Shown one piece after another: positions 36,804 to 47,239 of a stretch of DNA of 64,000 nt. The notes under the pieces were generated by a model. That model saw nothing but the letters and a program-made list of their open reading frames with translations. It was not told the DNA's origin and searched no databases. Both the position numbers and the translations under genes were made by a program. Numbering within the stretch: position 1 is the stretch's first letter; the number at the start of each line of letters is the position of its first letter. This DNA is from Cyclobacterium qasimii M12-11B. Its GTDB lineage: Bacteria > Bacteroidota > Bacteroidia > Cytophagales > Cyclobacteriaceae. Location of the stretch: NCBI RefSeq assembly GCF_000427295.1, contig NZ_ATNM01000110.1, forward strand, positions 124,001-188,000, in the 5' to 3' direction.

Positions 36804-38039
36804 ATGGCATTAACAGAAAATCCAAATAGGAGAAACTTTATAAAAAAAACAGCATTAAGCTCAATGGCAGCCTTATTAGGCACTAATGTAGTCTTTGCTC
36901 TTCCTGAAAATTACATTCCTGTAGCACTGGAACAGGACAGTGATCCCTTTACACTTTTCGGCAAGCATAAGGAAATGATTGTGCTAAATAACAAGCCTTG
37001 GAATGTAGAATCCAATGCCCATTTATTGGATGATGCAGTTACACCTTCGGATAAAATGTTCATTAGGAACAATGGATTGATTCCAGATGATATAGATGTT
37101 GAAAATTGGACATTGACCATCAAAGGAGAGGCCATTGGTGAAGAAAAAACGTACACATTAAAAGACTTAAAAACAAAATTCCCTGTTCATACATACCAAC
37201 TTGTATTGGAATGTGGTGGAAATGGGAGAAAAGAATATTACCCCCCTGCAAAAGGCAACCAATGGTCGTTGGGCGCTGTATCTTGTGCCAAGTGGACAGG
37301 CATACGCTTAAAGGATTTGTTGAAAGATGCTGGTATAAAAGACAATGCAGTTTACGTCGGCTACCATGGTGCAGACAAACACATCAGCCGAGACCCTAAC
37401 AAAGAACCCATATCAAGAGGGATTCCCATTGCAAAAGCCATGGACGAGTACACTATAGTGGCCTTTGCAATGAACGGGGAAGACATTCCTATTGCCCACG
37501 GGCATCCTTTGCGTTTGATCGCTTCTGGCTTTCCTGCATCAGTTTCAGGAAAGTGGCTGAAAAGTTTATCCATTCGCGACAAAGTCCACGATGGTGAAAA
37601 AATGGCAGCTCCTTCCTATTCAGTTCCCAAGTTCACCGTTGAGCCTGGTGCTGAGGTAAAGAATGAGGACATGAAAATCATTGAAAGCATGCCTGTGAAA
37701 TCGTTGGTTTCCTATCCTAAGTCGGGTGCAATGATTAAATCAAACCAAGCCCTTGAGATAAGAGGGCATGCCTGGACAGGTGCCGAGAGCATAAGTAAAG
37801 TAGAATATTCCATTGATTTTGGATCGACATGGCATTCATGTAACCTTCAGAAAGCTGCCAATCGCTATGCTTGGCAACATTTTAAAGCCAATATAAATTT
37901 TCCTGAAAAAGGATATTACGAAGTGTGGGCCAAAGCCACGGACAACAAAGGCGTTAGTCAGCCAATGGTTACTCCTGGATGGAATCCAAAAGGATACCTC
38001 AACAATGCTTGTCATAGAATCGCCATAAAAGTAGCCTAG
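36804..38039 (+). CDS. Sulfite oxidase-like molybdopterin enzyme, Tat-exported
   Basis: This 411-residue protein starts with a twin-arginine signal (NRRNFIKKTALSSMAALLG). The molybdenum-binding domain contains the coordinating Cys C137 in VLECGGNGR, and a C-terminal dimerisation domain follows (about 290-410). The architecture matches SorA/SoxC-type sulfite dehydrogenases rather than YedY. It would oxidise sulfite to sulfate in the periplasm and pass electrons to the small cytochrome c encoded one base downstream. The molybdenum-cofactor genes are not in the window. Substrate is inferred from family and context. Confidence 0.87.
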   Translation: MALTENPNRRNFIKKTALSSMAALLGTNVVFALPENYIPVALEQDSDPFTLFGKHKEMIVLNNKPWNVESNAHLLDDAVTPSDKMFIRNNGLIPDDIDVENWTLTIKGEAIGEEKTYTLKDLKTKFPVHTYQLVLECGGNGRKEYYPPAKGNQWSLGAVSCAKWTGIRLKDLLKDAGIKDNAVYVGYHGADKHISRDPNKEPISRGIPIAKAMDEYTIVAFAMNGEDIPIAHGHPLRLIASGFPASVSGKWLKSLSIRDKVHDGEKMAAPSYSVPKFTVEPGAEVKNEDMKIIESMPVKSLVSYPKSGAMIKSNQALEIRGHAWTGAESISKVEYSIDFGSTWHSCNLQKAANRYAWQHFKANINFPEKGYYEVWAKATDNKGVSQPMVTPGWNPKGYLNNACHRIAIKVA

Positions 38040-38040
38040 T

Positions 38041-38493
38041 ATGGGAAAATTAAAAATCATCATAATCACCACACTAATCGTCCTTATAGCAGTCGGTGGT
38101 TACCTTTGGTCAACAAAAGAAACACCCTTAGCTGATGGGGAATTTATAAATGCTGATGCACCTATTGAGGCAAATCCTTTAGACTCTGAAATAGAAAATG
38201 GTATTCATACGCCTACAGGTTTAATCGCAGATGAAGGGCTAAACCTTATCATTGCGAATTGCACCGCCTGTCACTCTGCCAAACTGGTAACGCAGAATCA
38301 TGCAGATCGCGCTGGCTGGGAAAAAATGATAAGATGGATGCAAAGCTCCCAAAATCTTTGGGAGCTCGGCACTCAGGAAGACCTGATTCTTGATTATCTA
38401 TCGAAAAACTACGCTCCAGCAAACGCCAGCCAAAGTAATTCGGGCCGTAGGGCGCCGTTGATGAACATCGAATGGTATGAACTGAAAAACTAA
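38041..38493 (+). CDS. Mono-haem cytochrome c (SorB-like electron acceptor)
   Basis: This 150-residue protein has an N-terminal membrane anchor or signal (about residues 4-22). One haem motif is present, CTACH at 74-78, and M97 or M100 could be the distal ligand. It starts 1 base after the molybdoenzyme gene, so co-transcription is certain in practice. It probably takes electrons from the sulfite dehydrogenase and delivers them to the respiratory chain. Confidence 0.87.
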   Translation: MGKLKIIIITTLIVLIAVGGYLWSTKETPLADGEFINADAPIEANPLDSEIENGIHTPTGLIADEGLNLIIANCTACHSAKLVTQNHADRAGWEKMIRWMQSSQNLWELGTQEDLILDYLSKNYAPANASQSNSGRRAPLMNIEWYELKN

Positions 38494-38494
38494 C

Positions 38495-39875
38495 TCAGGG
38501 TCTTTCAGCGACAAAAATTTGCACATGGCTTTCAACCTCTTGGTTGAAAGCTATTTTTTTGCCATCGTTGGAATAATTTATTGCGTAAGTTCGCTTTCCA
38601 AATTCCGGGCTTATTGCATTGGCTTTTCCAGGATTCATTTTCTCATCTATAGTATTGACAAATATCTGGTCATTACAGACATAGGCAAACTCTCTGGTTT
38701 TTAGGATGCCACCTAACAGTACTCTGCACTGGTGTAGAATGAAATGAAACCTGTTTAGGTGCACCTCCATTGACGGGAATGATAAATACCTGATCGATTC
38801 CGTTTTTATCCTTAGCTAAATAACTTAAAAAGGCCCCATCCATGGAAGACGTTACCCAATGTCTAAATTCAGTAGTGACCCCTGGATACTTATCCCCTTC
38901 GGTAAAAGTAAGTCTTCTGACGGTAGCTCCTGCTGGAGGCATGGGCATGGTCGTTGAAGTCCCCGCTAAAGGCCCTTCAGTGCCCTCAACAGTGATATCC
39001 TCTGGCACATCTACCACAAATACTTCCGTAAGTTTCTCTCCTTTGCTGGTCACAAGGTCTCCCAAAAATGCCCTTGCTCTTTGCCAACTCCCATTTGGTT
39101 TTTGATAGCCATTTTGTCCTACCCACCAATCACTATAGGCTTTGCTGATTTCCTCACTTCCAGGCTGTGGGTTAGGCACCACTTTCACCACAAGTACAGA
39201 ATACCATTCTCCTTGAAAATTTTCACCTGTTGAAGCTGAAACTTTAGGACTTTTAATATTCCTGGCAGAAACCCCTACAGTCCTTAAATTATAAGTATTT
39301 CCTGTCTTTTCTTCCAGGTCAAACATTAGGGCATCATTATAAGTATAGCCTAGCCAATCTCCATCTCCGCTCCATTGATGTCTATGGGTACCACCACGCA
39401 AAGCTCCGGCAGTAAACGGCGCCGAGACATCCCTGCTATCCATCCAATAGGATTTTTTGGTAGATTCATTAACGATTTTACCCAGCCTCCTGTGCATGGC
39501 ATATGGGTTCTCCTGACTGGTTGGTGGCAGGCCATGAATAAAAACGACTTCATTTTCTGTTGGATGATAACTTACGGCTCCTACTCCAGGGCCGAATTTA
39601 TCGGCATTCTTGGTCTTGTAGATTACCTTGGTTTTGCCAGTTGCAACGTTTACTTTTTCTATGACGGCATTTTCTCCAATCCCTCCTTCGTCAGGTCTTG
39701 TATCATAAACTATCCATGCATCATCAGGAGAGAAATTTTGATTATTGTCCATTGCATGGTTCTGGGCTTGATTGGTCACTTGCCTAATCTGCCATAATCC
39801 CTGTGAGAAAAGAGTTGAAGTACTCATGATTAATAATACTGGTAAAAGCCAATTTTTTAGTTTATTGTGGGTCAT
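38495..39875 (-). CDS. DUF3748/TolB-like beta-propeller protein (apparent 1-base insertion)
   Basis: This secreted protein has a signal peptide (NWLLPVLLIMSTSTLFSQ) and WD40-like or TolB-type blades, for example FSPDDAWIVYDTRPDEGG and ISPEFGKRTYAINYSNDG. The frame breaks near the T5 run at 38698-38702. Removing one base restores HPKTREFAYVCNDQIF and a 459-residue protein. A longer start at 39959 is unlikely because the promoter element at 39903-39910 lies downstream of it; Met codons at 39881 or 39875 fit better. The function is unknown. It is convergent with the cytochrome gene, with one base between. Confidence 0.82.
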
Positions 39876-39902
39876 TTGCATCAAGTGTTCAAATTTATAT
39901 TT

Positions 39903-39910
39903 CAAATATA
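39903..39910 (-). promoter_or_regulatory. Promoter -7 element for the DUF3748 gene
   Basis: On the minus strand this reads TATATTTG, matching TAnnTTTG, 28 bases before the Met at 39875. It supports the shorter start of the gene. Confidence 0.55.
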
Positions 39911-40022
39911 CGCTGGAATGATTAAATAGTACCAATGTTTTACACAAGGTACCGTCCAAGATTCTTTTTAATCTTACATACTTTATTAATACTTCTAATT
40001 GAAAGGTAATAATTTTAAAGCC

Positions 40023-42188
40023 ATGAAATATCTGTTCTTATTTTGTTTTCTTATCTGCACTGCTCACCAAATTGACGCCCAGCAAATGATTTGGGAAAAT
40101 ATAGCTCCAGGGGTTTGGAAAGGAACCGTAGGAGAAGCAGAGGAATACAACCTACTCACTGCCGCAGCTGCCAAACCTAATTTACCTGCCATTTCTCGCT
40201 TGGGACAAGCCCCTTTCCCTGTTGAAAAAACAGAGATCAAGGCCAAATTATTGGACGGTAAAACGTATCTACAATTTCCACTTGAGAGGGAGGAACAAGT
40301 TTTTGGATTTGGGTTAAACTTTAAAACCATTCATCAAAGGGGCAGGATCATGCGTCTTCATGTAGATCATTATGGAGGACAGGACAATGGAAGGACACAT
40401 GCACCGGTCCCATTCTATGTAACAAGTAATGGTTACGGCGTTTTCATTAATTCTTCAAGGTATTTGGACGTTTATGCAGGTTCTGGATCCAGGTTAGACA
40501 GTGAAAATCCTGCAGAAGCCATGGACAGAAATACCAACCCAGACTGGACTGCTTCCCCTTATTCCGATGCAGTTGAGATTCTAGTGCCAGCCAAAGGAGT
40601 TGAGGTTTACGTTTTTGCTGGCCCTTCCATGCTGGAAGCCGTTCAGCGGTTTAATTTATTTAATGGAGGAGGGCCTATTCCACCCAGGTGGGGCCTAGGT
40701 TTTACGCAAAGGGTACATCGTCTTTTTGATCAGGACCAGGTATTGGCAGAAGTAAATGAATTTGAAGAAAAGGGTTACCCATTGGATTTCATAGGACTGG
40801 AACCGGGTTGGCAGAGCAAATCCTACCCCAATACTTTTGCCTGGGATGAAAGTCGTTTTCCAGATCCAGAAAAGCTAATTCAAAAACTTAAAGAAAAACA
40901 CATCAGTTTAAATCTTTGGATCAATCCATATGTTTCTCCGGAAGCGAGCTTCTATGAAAAACTCAAGCCCTATTATGGAAGCCATACTGTATGGGCTGGA
41001 GCAGTCCCAGACCTAAGCATTCCCGAAGCACAAAAAATTTATTGGGAAACATTCAGAAAAGACCATGTTCTCCCCGGCGTTGGAGGATATAAGATTGATG
41101 AAGTCGATGGATACGATCGTTGGCTGTGGCCCGATGTGGCTCAATTCCCATCTGGACTCGCTGCTGAACAACTTCGTCAAACTTATGGCTTGCTGGTACA
41201 AAAGCAATCAAGTGAACTTTTCCGGGAACAAAACCGAAGGACTTATGGACTTGTTAGGGCTTCTAACGGTGGGGGTGTTTCTTTTCCTTATGTCATTTAC
41301 AATGATTACTATGACCATAAAGACTTCATAACGGCATTAATTAACAGTGGGTTTTCGGGTCTTTTATGGACACCTGAAGCCAGGGCATCAAAAACTGCGG
41401 AAGAATGGCTGAGAAGATTCCAGACCGTTGTTTTTTCTCCTATGGCAATGATCAATGCCTGGGCCAGCGGCACAAAGCCTTGGTCCTACCCTGAGGTAGC
41501 CGAAGAAATTAAGGAAATGGCGCTATTGAGGATGAAAATGATGCCTTATTGGTACAGCAGTTTTGCTCTTTATCATTTTAAGGGAATTCCGCCTTTTAGG
41601 GCCATGCAACTTGAAAAGGGATTTTCTATAAAAACTGAGAAGCAAACCAATGCCACTTCAACCTTGGAAGAAAACCCCTACAATGAGGCCATAAAAAAAG
41701 AAATAAATGACCAATACATGGCTGGTCCATCTTTATTGGTTGCCCCAATCTTTGCAGGGGAAGAGGTAAGAAAAGTGGTATTACCAAAAGGAAAATGGTA
41801 TGATTTTTACACGGGAAAATATGTCGGAGATGGTGAAGTCATTACAATAAACGCTCGCTTAGACCAAATACCAGTCTTTGTCAAAGACGGTGGGATTGTC
41901 CCATTAATGGAACCCATGCTCCATGCACCTGGTAAAAACCAACTTTACGATTTGAAAATACTTCATTATGGGGAATCACCAGGCCAATTCCCTTTGTATG
42001 ACGATGATGGAATATCATATGATTATGAAAATGGGCACTATTCTTGGAGAGATATAAATGTAATAAAAGAATCCAATGGAAAATGGAAAGGCACCATTTC
42101 AACTGTTGGTGCTCAAAAGCCAAACAATGTTGGGAAAGTGACTTGGGTATTCATGTCTGAGAAAGAGGGCCAAAATCCATTAAAGTAA
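40023..42188 (+). CDS. Glycoside hydrolase family 31 (alpha-glucosidase/xylosidase type)
   Basis: This 721-residue enzyme starts with a signal peptide (YLFLFCFLICTAHQIDA). The (beta/alpha)8 barrel includes RWGLGFTQR, the substrate loop FIGLEPGWQSK and the probable nucleophile D359 in YKIDEVDGYD. A C-terminal beta domain follows with FPLYDDDGISYDYENG. It hydrolyses alpha-linked glycosides outside the cytoplasm; exact specificity is not readable. I chose ATG 40023 because the TTG at 39999 puts eight polar residues before the signal peptide. No SusC/SusD pair is nearby, so it is not part of a classical utilisation locus. Confidence 0.9.
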   Translation: MKYLFLFCFLICTAHQIDAQQMIWENIAPGVWKGTVGEAEEYNLLTAAAAKPNLPAISRLGQAPFPVEKTEIKAKLLDGKTYLQFPLEREEQVFGFGLNFKTIHQRGRIMRLHVDHYGGQDNGRTHAPVPFYVTSNGYGVFINSSRYLDVYAGSGSRLDSENPAEAMDRNTNPDWTASPYSDAVEILVPAKGVEVYVFAGPSMLEAVQRFNLFNGGGPIPPRWGLGFTQRVHRLFDQDQVLAEVNEFEEKGYPLDFIGLEPGWQSKSYPNTFAWDESRFPDPEKLIQKLKEKHISLNLWINPYVSPEASFYEKLKPYYGSHTVWAGAVPDLSIPEAQKIYWETFRKDHVLPGVGGYKIDEVDGYDRWLWPDVAQFPSGLAAEQLRQTYGLLVQKQSSELFREQNRRTYGLVRASNGGGVSFPYVIYNDYYDHKDFITALINSGFSGLLWTPEARASKTAEEWLRRFQTVVFSPMAMINAWASGTKPWSYPEVAEEIKEMALLRMKMMPYWYSSFALYHFKGIPPFRAMQLEKGFSIKTEKQTNATSTLEENPYNEAIKKEINDQYMAGPSLLVAPIFAGEEVRKVVLPKGKWYDFYTGKYVGDGEVITINARLDQIPVFVKDGGIVPLMEPMLHAPGKNQLYDLKILHYGESPGQFPLYDDDGISYDYENGHYSWRDINVIKESNGKWKGTISTVGAQKPNNVGKVTWVFMSEKEGQNPLK

Positions 42189-42284
42189 ACGAAAGAATTT
42201 AGACCTCCCCTTAAGGGTTTAAATTTAGCTCGTAAAATCAGAACTCTATCCAAACTTTCACCAAAAACATAGCGTAAAATCAAT

Positions 42285-42292
42285 TAATTTTG
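42285..42292 (+). promoter_or_regulatory. Promoter -7 element for the lipoprotein gene
   Basis: TAATTTTG matches TAnnTTTG and lies about 120 bases before the ATG at 42412, leaving a long AT-rich leader. Confidence 0.45.
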
Positions 42293-42411
42293 CAACGATC
42301 TCTTTTGAGAATAAAACATTTATTCTCAACAAAAAGAGGAACATTTTAAGGTGTTTTAAGTTAAAAGCAGAAATTATTTAAAATAATACACAACCCGAAA
42401 ACAAAAAAACG

Positions 42412-42858
42412 ATGAAAAAATACCTACTTACTAAAAAAAGCTGTTTTGCCTATTTCACTGTGTTTGCAGTGGCCTTAGCTTTTTCAGCTTGTTCTACTAA
42501 AGTTACTTTCCCTGTTTCCAATATTGTACCGGCAGCAGAACCTACCGCTAGCATCAACAAAAACAAAGAGGGTGCTTATGAAGTAAAAATTAACATTAAT
42601 AATTTGGCACTGCCAGAACGACTGTCTCCTCCAAAAAAGCACTATATGGTATGGATAGAGGCTTCAGGTCAGGGAATAACTAAACTTGGAGAGATCTCAA
42701 ACAACCGAGGTGTTTTCAGTAATAAAGGCAAAGCATCCTTTGAAGCGGAGACCATGTACAAGCCTACCATGATTTTGATTACGGCAGAAAATAGCATGGA
42801 TATAACGTACCCAGGATCTAACGTAGTGTTAAAAAGTAAACCCTTTAAAGTAAAATAA
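42412..42858 (+). CDS. Putative lipoprotein of unknown function
   Basis: The product has 148 residues. A lipoprotein signal ends at the lipobox AFSAC (C27). The mature part is a small beta-rich domain of about 110 residues, rich in Lys and Asn (for example EVKININNLALPERL). I do not recognise the family. A long AT-rich leader precedes it, and typA follows with its own promoter. Confidence 0.75.
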   Translation: MKKYLLTKKSCFAYFTVFAVALAFSACSTKVTFPVSNIVPAAEPTASINKNKEGAYEVKININNLALPERLSPPKKHYMVWIEASGQGITKLGEISNNRGVFSNKGKASFEAETMYKPTMILITAENSMDITYPGSNVVLKSKPFKVK

Positions 42859-42948
42859 CATTTGGAACAAAGGCTATCTTATTTGATAAAATATATTATT
42901 TTATAATTATCAATAAGAGATTTAAATACTTTTCCGAAATTTAATTCT

Positions 42949-42956
42949 TACTTTTG
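42949..42956 (+). promoter_or_regulatory. Promoter -7 element for typA
   Basis: TACTTTTG matches TAnnTTTG and lies 19 bases before the typA ATG. Confidence 0.6.
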
Positions 42957-42975
42957 CGTCTTAATAATATTACAC

Positions 42976-44784
42976 ATGCAGAGTATTCGAAATATTGCAA
43001 TTATTGCACACGTTGACCACGGAAAAACAACCTTGGTAGATAAGATAATACACGCCTCAAAACTTTTTAGGGAAAATCAGCAATTTGATGACCTAATACT
43101 GGACAGTAATGATCTAGAGAGGGAAAGAGGTATTACCATTCTTTCAAAAAATGTTTCTATTAGGTATAAAGATACCAAAATTAACATAATAGACACCCCT
43201 GGTCACGCTGATTTCGGCGGAGAAGTTGAAAGGGTTTTGAAAATGGCAGATGGTGTTATTCTTTTGGTTGACGCTTTTGAAGGACCTATGCCCCAAACAC
43301 GATTTGTATTGGGCAAAGCACTTGAGCTTGGTCTTACACCTATAGTAGTGATCAACAAAGTGGATAAAGAGAACTGTCGTCCTGATGAAGTTCATGAAGC
43401 AGTTTTTGATCTAATGTTCAACCTGGATGCAACTGAAGAGCAGTTGGAATTTCACACCTTGTACGGTTCAGCCAAAAACAACTGGATGGGTGAAGATTGG
43501 AAAAATCCTAATGACACCATTTTCCCTCTTTTAGATGCGGTAGTTAAATACATACCAGAACCTAAGATTGAAGAAGGTACTACTCAAATGCAAATCACTT
43601 CTTTAGATTATTCAAATTTCGTTGGCCGTATAGCCATTGGAAGGATAAAAAGAGGAAGTATCAAAGAAGGACAACAATACGCACTTTGCAAAGAAGACGG
43701 CGTTATAAAGAGAGTTAAAGTCAAAGAACTTCACGTTTTCGAAGGATTAGGTAAAAATAAAGTAACCGAAGTTCAAGCTGGAGACATTTGTGCCATCACT
43801 GGTATAGAAGGTTTTGACATTGGAGATACTGTTGCAGATCTTGAAAACCCAGAAGCATTAGAAAGGATCTCAATTGATGAGCCTACTATGAATATGCTTT
43901 TCACCATCAACAACTCACCTTTCTTTGGTAGAGAAGGCAAATTTGTTACTTCTCGCCATTTGAGAGAAAGGTTGATGAAGGAAACAGAGAAAAACCTTGC
44001 ACTAAGAGTAGATCCTACGGATAGTGAAGATAAATTCTTGGTATATGGTAGAGGTATTCTCCATTTGTCAGTACTTATCGAAACAATGCGAAGAGAAGGT
44101 TACGAATTACAAGTAGGGCAGCCTCAGGTTATCTTTAAAACAATAGACGGTGTTAAGAATGAGCCTATTGAGACCTTAGTAGTAGATGTACCTGAAACAT
44201 CTGCAGGAAAAGTAATCGAACTAGCGACTCAGAGAAAAGGAGAGCTTTTGGTAATGGAACCTAAAGGAGATTTACAACACCTTGAGTTTAGCATTCCTTC
44301 CAGAGGATTAATTGGATTGAGAAACAATGTATTGACTGCTACACAAGGTGAAGCGATCATGAATCACCGTTTTTCTGCATACGAGCCATTTAAAGGCCCT
44401 ATCCCAGGAAGAATCAACGGTTCATTGATCTCAATGGACTCAGGTCAGTGCACGGCTTATGCCATTGATAAATTACAAGATAGAGGAAACTTTTTTGTAG
44501 ATCCAGGAGATGACCTTTACACTGGTATGGTTATTGGCGAGCACTCAAGAGACAACGATATCGTGGTAAACGTACAAAAAGGTAAACAACTTACCAATAT
44601 GCGTGCATCAGGATCGGATAACAACGCAAAAATTGCTCCAGCCAAAAAATTCTCACTAGAAGAATCTATGGAATATATCCAAAAGGATGAGTATCTCGAA
44701 ATTACTCCAAAAAGTATACGGATGAGAAAAGTTCATTTGGAAGAAAACGAAAGAAACAGAGCTGCCAAATCGCAGAACGCTTAA
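42976..44784 (+). CDS. typA: Ribosome-associated GTPase TypA/BipA
   Basis: This 602-residue translational GTPase has G1 [10 protein letters not shown], the switch [21 protein letters not shown] and NKVD. EF-G-like domains II, III and V and the BipA-specific C-terminal domain follow. It binds the ribosome in a GTP-dependent way and helps assembly and stress adaptation. The length is normal. It has its own promoter and a strong terminator downstream at 44792. Confidence 0.97.
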   Translation: MQSIRNIAIIAHVDHGKTTLVDKIIHASKLFRENQQFDDLILDSNDLERERGITILSKNVSIRYKDTKINIIDTPGHADFGGEVERVLKMADGVILLVDAFEGPMPQTRFVLGKALELGLTPIVVINKVDKENCRPDEVHEAVFDLMFNLDATEEQLEFHTLYGSAKNNWMGEDWKNPNDTIFPLLDAVVKYIPEPKIEEGTTQMQITSLDYSNFVGRIAIGRIKRGSIKEGQQYALCKEDGVIKRVKVKELHVFEGLGKNKVTEVQAGDICAITGIEGFDIGDTVADLENPEALERISIDEPTMNMLFTINNSPFFGREGKFVTSRHLRERLMKETEKNLALRVDPTDSEDKFLVYGRGILHLSVLIETMRREGYELQVGQPQVIFKTIDGVKNEPIETLVVDVPETSAGKVIELATQRKGELLVMEPKGDLQHLEFSIPSRGLIGLRNNVLTATQGEAIMNHRFSAYEPFKGPIPGRINGSLISMDSGQCTAYAIDKLQDRGNFFVDPGDDLYTGMVIGEHSRDNDIVVNVQKGKQLTNMRASGSDNNAKIAPAKKFSLEESMEYIQKDEYLEITPKSIRMRKVHLEENERNRAAKSQNA

Positions 44785-44791
44785 TTAACTT

Positions 44792-44825
44792 AAAGGATGG
44801 AATTAAATTTCCATCCTTTTTTTTT
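44792..44825 (+). terminator. Rho-independent terminator of typA
   Basis: The arms AAAGGATGGAA and TTCCATCCTTT form an 11-bp stem around a short loop and are followed by a T tract. It begins 8 bases after the typA stop codon. Confidence 0.87.
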
Positions 44826-44944
44826 GCCCAAATATTAAGTGTCTACTGTTAATTGGTTAATTTTACATTTCAGATCTACTCGGAATTTGACAGGTAGCCC
44901 ATTTTACCGGAATACTGAGGATTGCTCATTAATGAAAAACAGTT

Positions 44945-45919
44945 ATGAAAAAAATTGCAGTATATACCTCTGGTGGGGATTCTCCCGGAATGAATGCTTG
45001 TATTAGAGCAGTAGTAAGAACAGGGATTTATTATAACCTGGAAGTTTATGGCATCAAATACGGATATGATGGCATTATTAATGGCAACATTAAGAAAATG
45101 CAATCCCATTCTGTAAGCAATATTCTTCAAAGAGGTGGCACGATCTTAAAATCTGCCAGAAGCAATGAGTTCCGCACCAAAGAGGGGCGTCAAAAGGCTT
45201 ATGAGCAACTAACCAAGCATGGAATAGAAGGCCTAGTAGCCATTGGCGGAGATGGTACCTTTACAGGGGCTAAGGTTTTCTATGAGGAATATGGCATCCC
45301 TGTAGTAGGCTGCCCTGGCACCATAGACAATGACATTTACGGAACAGATTACACGATTGGCTTTGACACAGCAGTTAACACTGCATTAGAAGCTATAGAC
45401 AAGATAAGGGATACTGCAGCAGCGCACGACCGTGTGTTTTTTGTAGAAGTAATGGGAAGAGACAGTGGCTACATCGCTATAGAATGCGCTATAGGCGGAG
45501 GTGCTGAAATGGTGATGGTCCCTGAAACCACCACAACCATTAGTGAGGTTTCTGATTACCTGAAGAATTTGAGGAAAACAAAAACTTCCAGTATCGTAGT
45601 AGTAGCAGAAGGTGATGAAGAAGGTGGAGCGAATACCATAATGGAGAAAGTAAAGACTGAATTCATTGGTGATGAAAAAAAATTCAAAGTAACTACTTTG
45701 GGGCACATTCAGCGCGGGGGAAGCCCTACAGCCAAAGACAGGTTGTTGGGTAGCAGAAGTGGGTTGGCTGCCGTAGAAGGCTTGCTAAATGGTCAATACA
45801 ACTGCATGGCTGGGATTATAAACGACCAGGTAGTGTACACTCCATTCGATGATTGTATCAACAAAAGCAAACCCCTGAACAAAGACTATCTTAAGCTTCA
45901 GGAAATCTTAAGTATTTAA
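44945..45919 (+). CDS. pfkA: ATP-dependent 6-phosphofructokinase
   Basis: This 324-residue glycolytic enzyme carries GGDSPGMNACIRAVVR at the N-terminus, the nucleotide site IGGDGTFTGA, the catalytic PGTIDNDIYGTDYTIGFDTA and the fructose-phosphate site EVMGRDSGYIA. The Gly at the GGDGT position favours ATP over pyrophosphate as donor. It phosphorylates fructose 6-phosphate. A small gene follows 3 bases later. Pyruvate kinase is encoded about 5 kb downstream. Confidence 0.96.
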   Translation: MKKIAVYTSGGDSPGMNACIRAVVRTGIYYNLEVYGIKYGYDGIINGNIKKMQSHSVSNILQRGGTILKSARSNEFRTKEGRQKAYEQLTKHGIEGLVAIGGDGTFTGAKVFYEEYGIPVVGCPGTIDNDIYGTDYTIGFDTAVNTALEAIDKIRDTAAAHDRVFFVEVMGRDSGYIAIECAIGGGAEMVMVPETTTTISEVSDYLKNLRKTKTSSIVVVAEGDEEGGANTIMEKVKTEFIGDEKKFKVTTLGHIQRGGSPTAKDRLLGSRSGLAAVEGLLNGQYNCMAGIINDQVVYTPFDDCINKSKPLNKDYLKLQEILSI

Positions 45920-45922
45920 AAC

Positions 45923-46294
45923 ATGGGCTTTATTCCAATTTTCTTAACCCTTGGAGGTTTTGTTTTTCTATTCATGATGGTGGTCCATCAAAATTTCAAA
46001 CAAAAAAAACACCTCTTTGAGAGCGAATTAAAAGACCTTACCGCTTCAATTAGTCGCCTATCCAAATCAAGTAATGCAGCTTTACCCTTTTCGAAGGGAA
46101 ACAATATCAAGGAAGTAGAAAGGTTATTGCAATCCTTGAATAAGGAAGAAAAAACAGTTGAGGCTCAAAACGAAACTAATGCCCTCCGGCAAAAATTGGG
46201 CGAAGTTAAAATGCTTCGCTACAACTACAACAAACTAATCGAAACAAAACCTTACAGTTTTGTGGCGACGGTTATGAGGGATCATTCTATTTGA
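45923..46294 (+). CDS. Small membrane-anchored coiled-coil protein
   Basis: I do not recognise this 123-residue product. An N-terminal helix (about residues 3-20) anchors it, and residues 25-100 are charged and predicted from their heptad-like pattern to be helical or coiled-coil. The tail reads KPYSFVATVMRDHSI. It follows pfkA by 3 bases and overlaps the convergent miaA gene by 13 bases, so it is probably co-transcribed with pfkA. Confidence 0.72.
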   Translation: MGFIPIFLTLGGFVFLFMMVVHQNFKQKKHLFESELKDLTASISRLSKSSNAALPFSKGNNIKEVERLLQSLNKEEKTVEAQNETNALRQKLGEVKMLRYNYNKLIETKPYSFVATVMRDHSI

Positions 46295-47193
46295 GCATTT
46301 ATTAGATCGAGCATATCATTGATTTCATCTGGATGAAACCAATGATATGTTTTATCTTTATTTAGCCAGGTCACCTGCCTTTTAGCATATCTTCGAGAAT
46401 TTCTTTTCAGCAATCTTATGGCTTCTTCTTTGTCATAAGCGCCATCTAAATAGGCGAAAATCTCCTTATACCCTACTGTGTTAAGTGCATTCAGGTCTCT
46501 ATAGGGATACATCTCGCTTGCTTCTTCAAAAAGCCCCTCTTGGATCATATTATCCATTCTCCTGTCTATCCTTTCATACAGTTCTTCTCTATCCCTGTTC
46601 AGCGCAATTTTGACAGTCTTGAAAGGTCTTACAACCTTCTTTTTAACCCTATAGCTGCTAAAAGGAAGACCAGTCCCTAAGCAAACCTCCAAAGCCCGAA
46701 TCAAGCGTTGAGGGTTTTGTTTATCCACAACTGCGAAATAATCAGGATCTAATTTAATTAACATTTCCTGGAGGTGGGTGATCCCTTCCTTCGCATAGAC
46801 GGCATTTAACTCTTCGCGGATTCCTGACGCTATTTTCGGCATTTGATCCAGCCCTTCAACTATAGCATCAGTGTACATACCAGACCCACCGGTTAAAATC
46901 AACAAGTCTTTTTCCTTAAACAAGGAATTAATGCAGCCCAGCGCTTCAGATTCGTACCTTTTAACATCATACGGATCGTGAATAGATTTATTACCAATGA
47001 AATAATGGGGCACCATTGCCAATTCTTTTTCAGAAGGTTTTGCGGTACCTATATTAATTTCTTGAAAAAATTGTCTACTATCGGAAGAAATTATGACGGT
47101 ATTAAATTTTTTGGCTAAATTTATGCACAAATCAGTTTTTCCAACAGCTGTTGGACCTGCAATCACCAGGATTATTTTATTTAATGGAGTCAA
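46282..47193 (-). CDS. miaA: tRNA dimethylallyltransferase MiaA
   Basis: This 303-residue enzyme adds a dimethylallyl group to A37 of tRNAs that read codons starting with U. It has the P-loop AGPTAVGKTDL, the catalytic region ISSDSRQFFQEINIGTAKPS and the C-terminal YAKRQVTWLNKD. The length fits the family. It is convergent with the pfkA unit. Confidence 0.95.
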   Translation of the reverse strand: MTPLNKIILVIAGPTAVGKTDLCINLAKKFNTVIISSDSRQFFQEINIGTAKPSEKELAMVPHYFIGNKSIHDPYDVKRYESEALGCINSLFKEKDLLILTGGSGMYTDAIVEGLDQMPKIASGIREELNAVYAKEGITHLQEMLIKLDPDYFAVVDKQNPQRLIRALEVCLGTGLPFSSYRVKKKVVRPFKTVKIALNRDREELYERIDRRMDNMIQEGLFEEASEMYPYRDLNALNTVGYKEIFAYLDGAYDKEEAIRLLKRNSRRYAKRQVTWLNKDKTYHWFHPDEINDMLDLINAQIE

Positions 47194-47239
47194 GATTCAA
47201 TTAGCTATTTTAAAGCTTCGAATTTAAGCAAATTCGCCC

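Noticed and set aside
39375-39797. Open frame of 140 codons antisense to the DUF3748 gene
   Set aside because: It is a shadow of the propeller gene without recognisable motifs.
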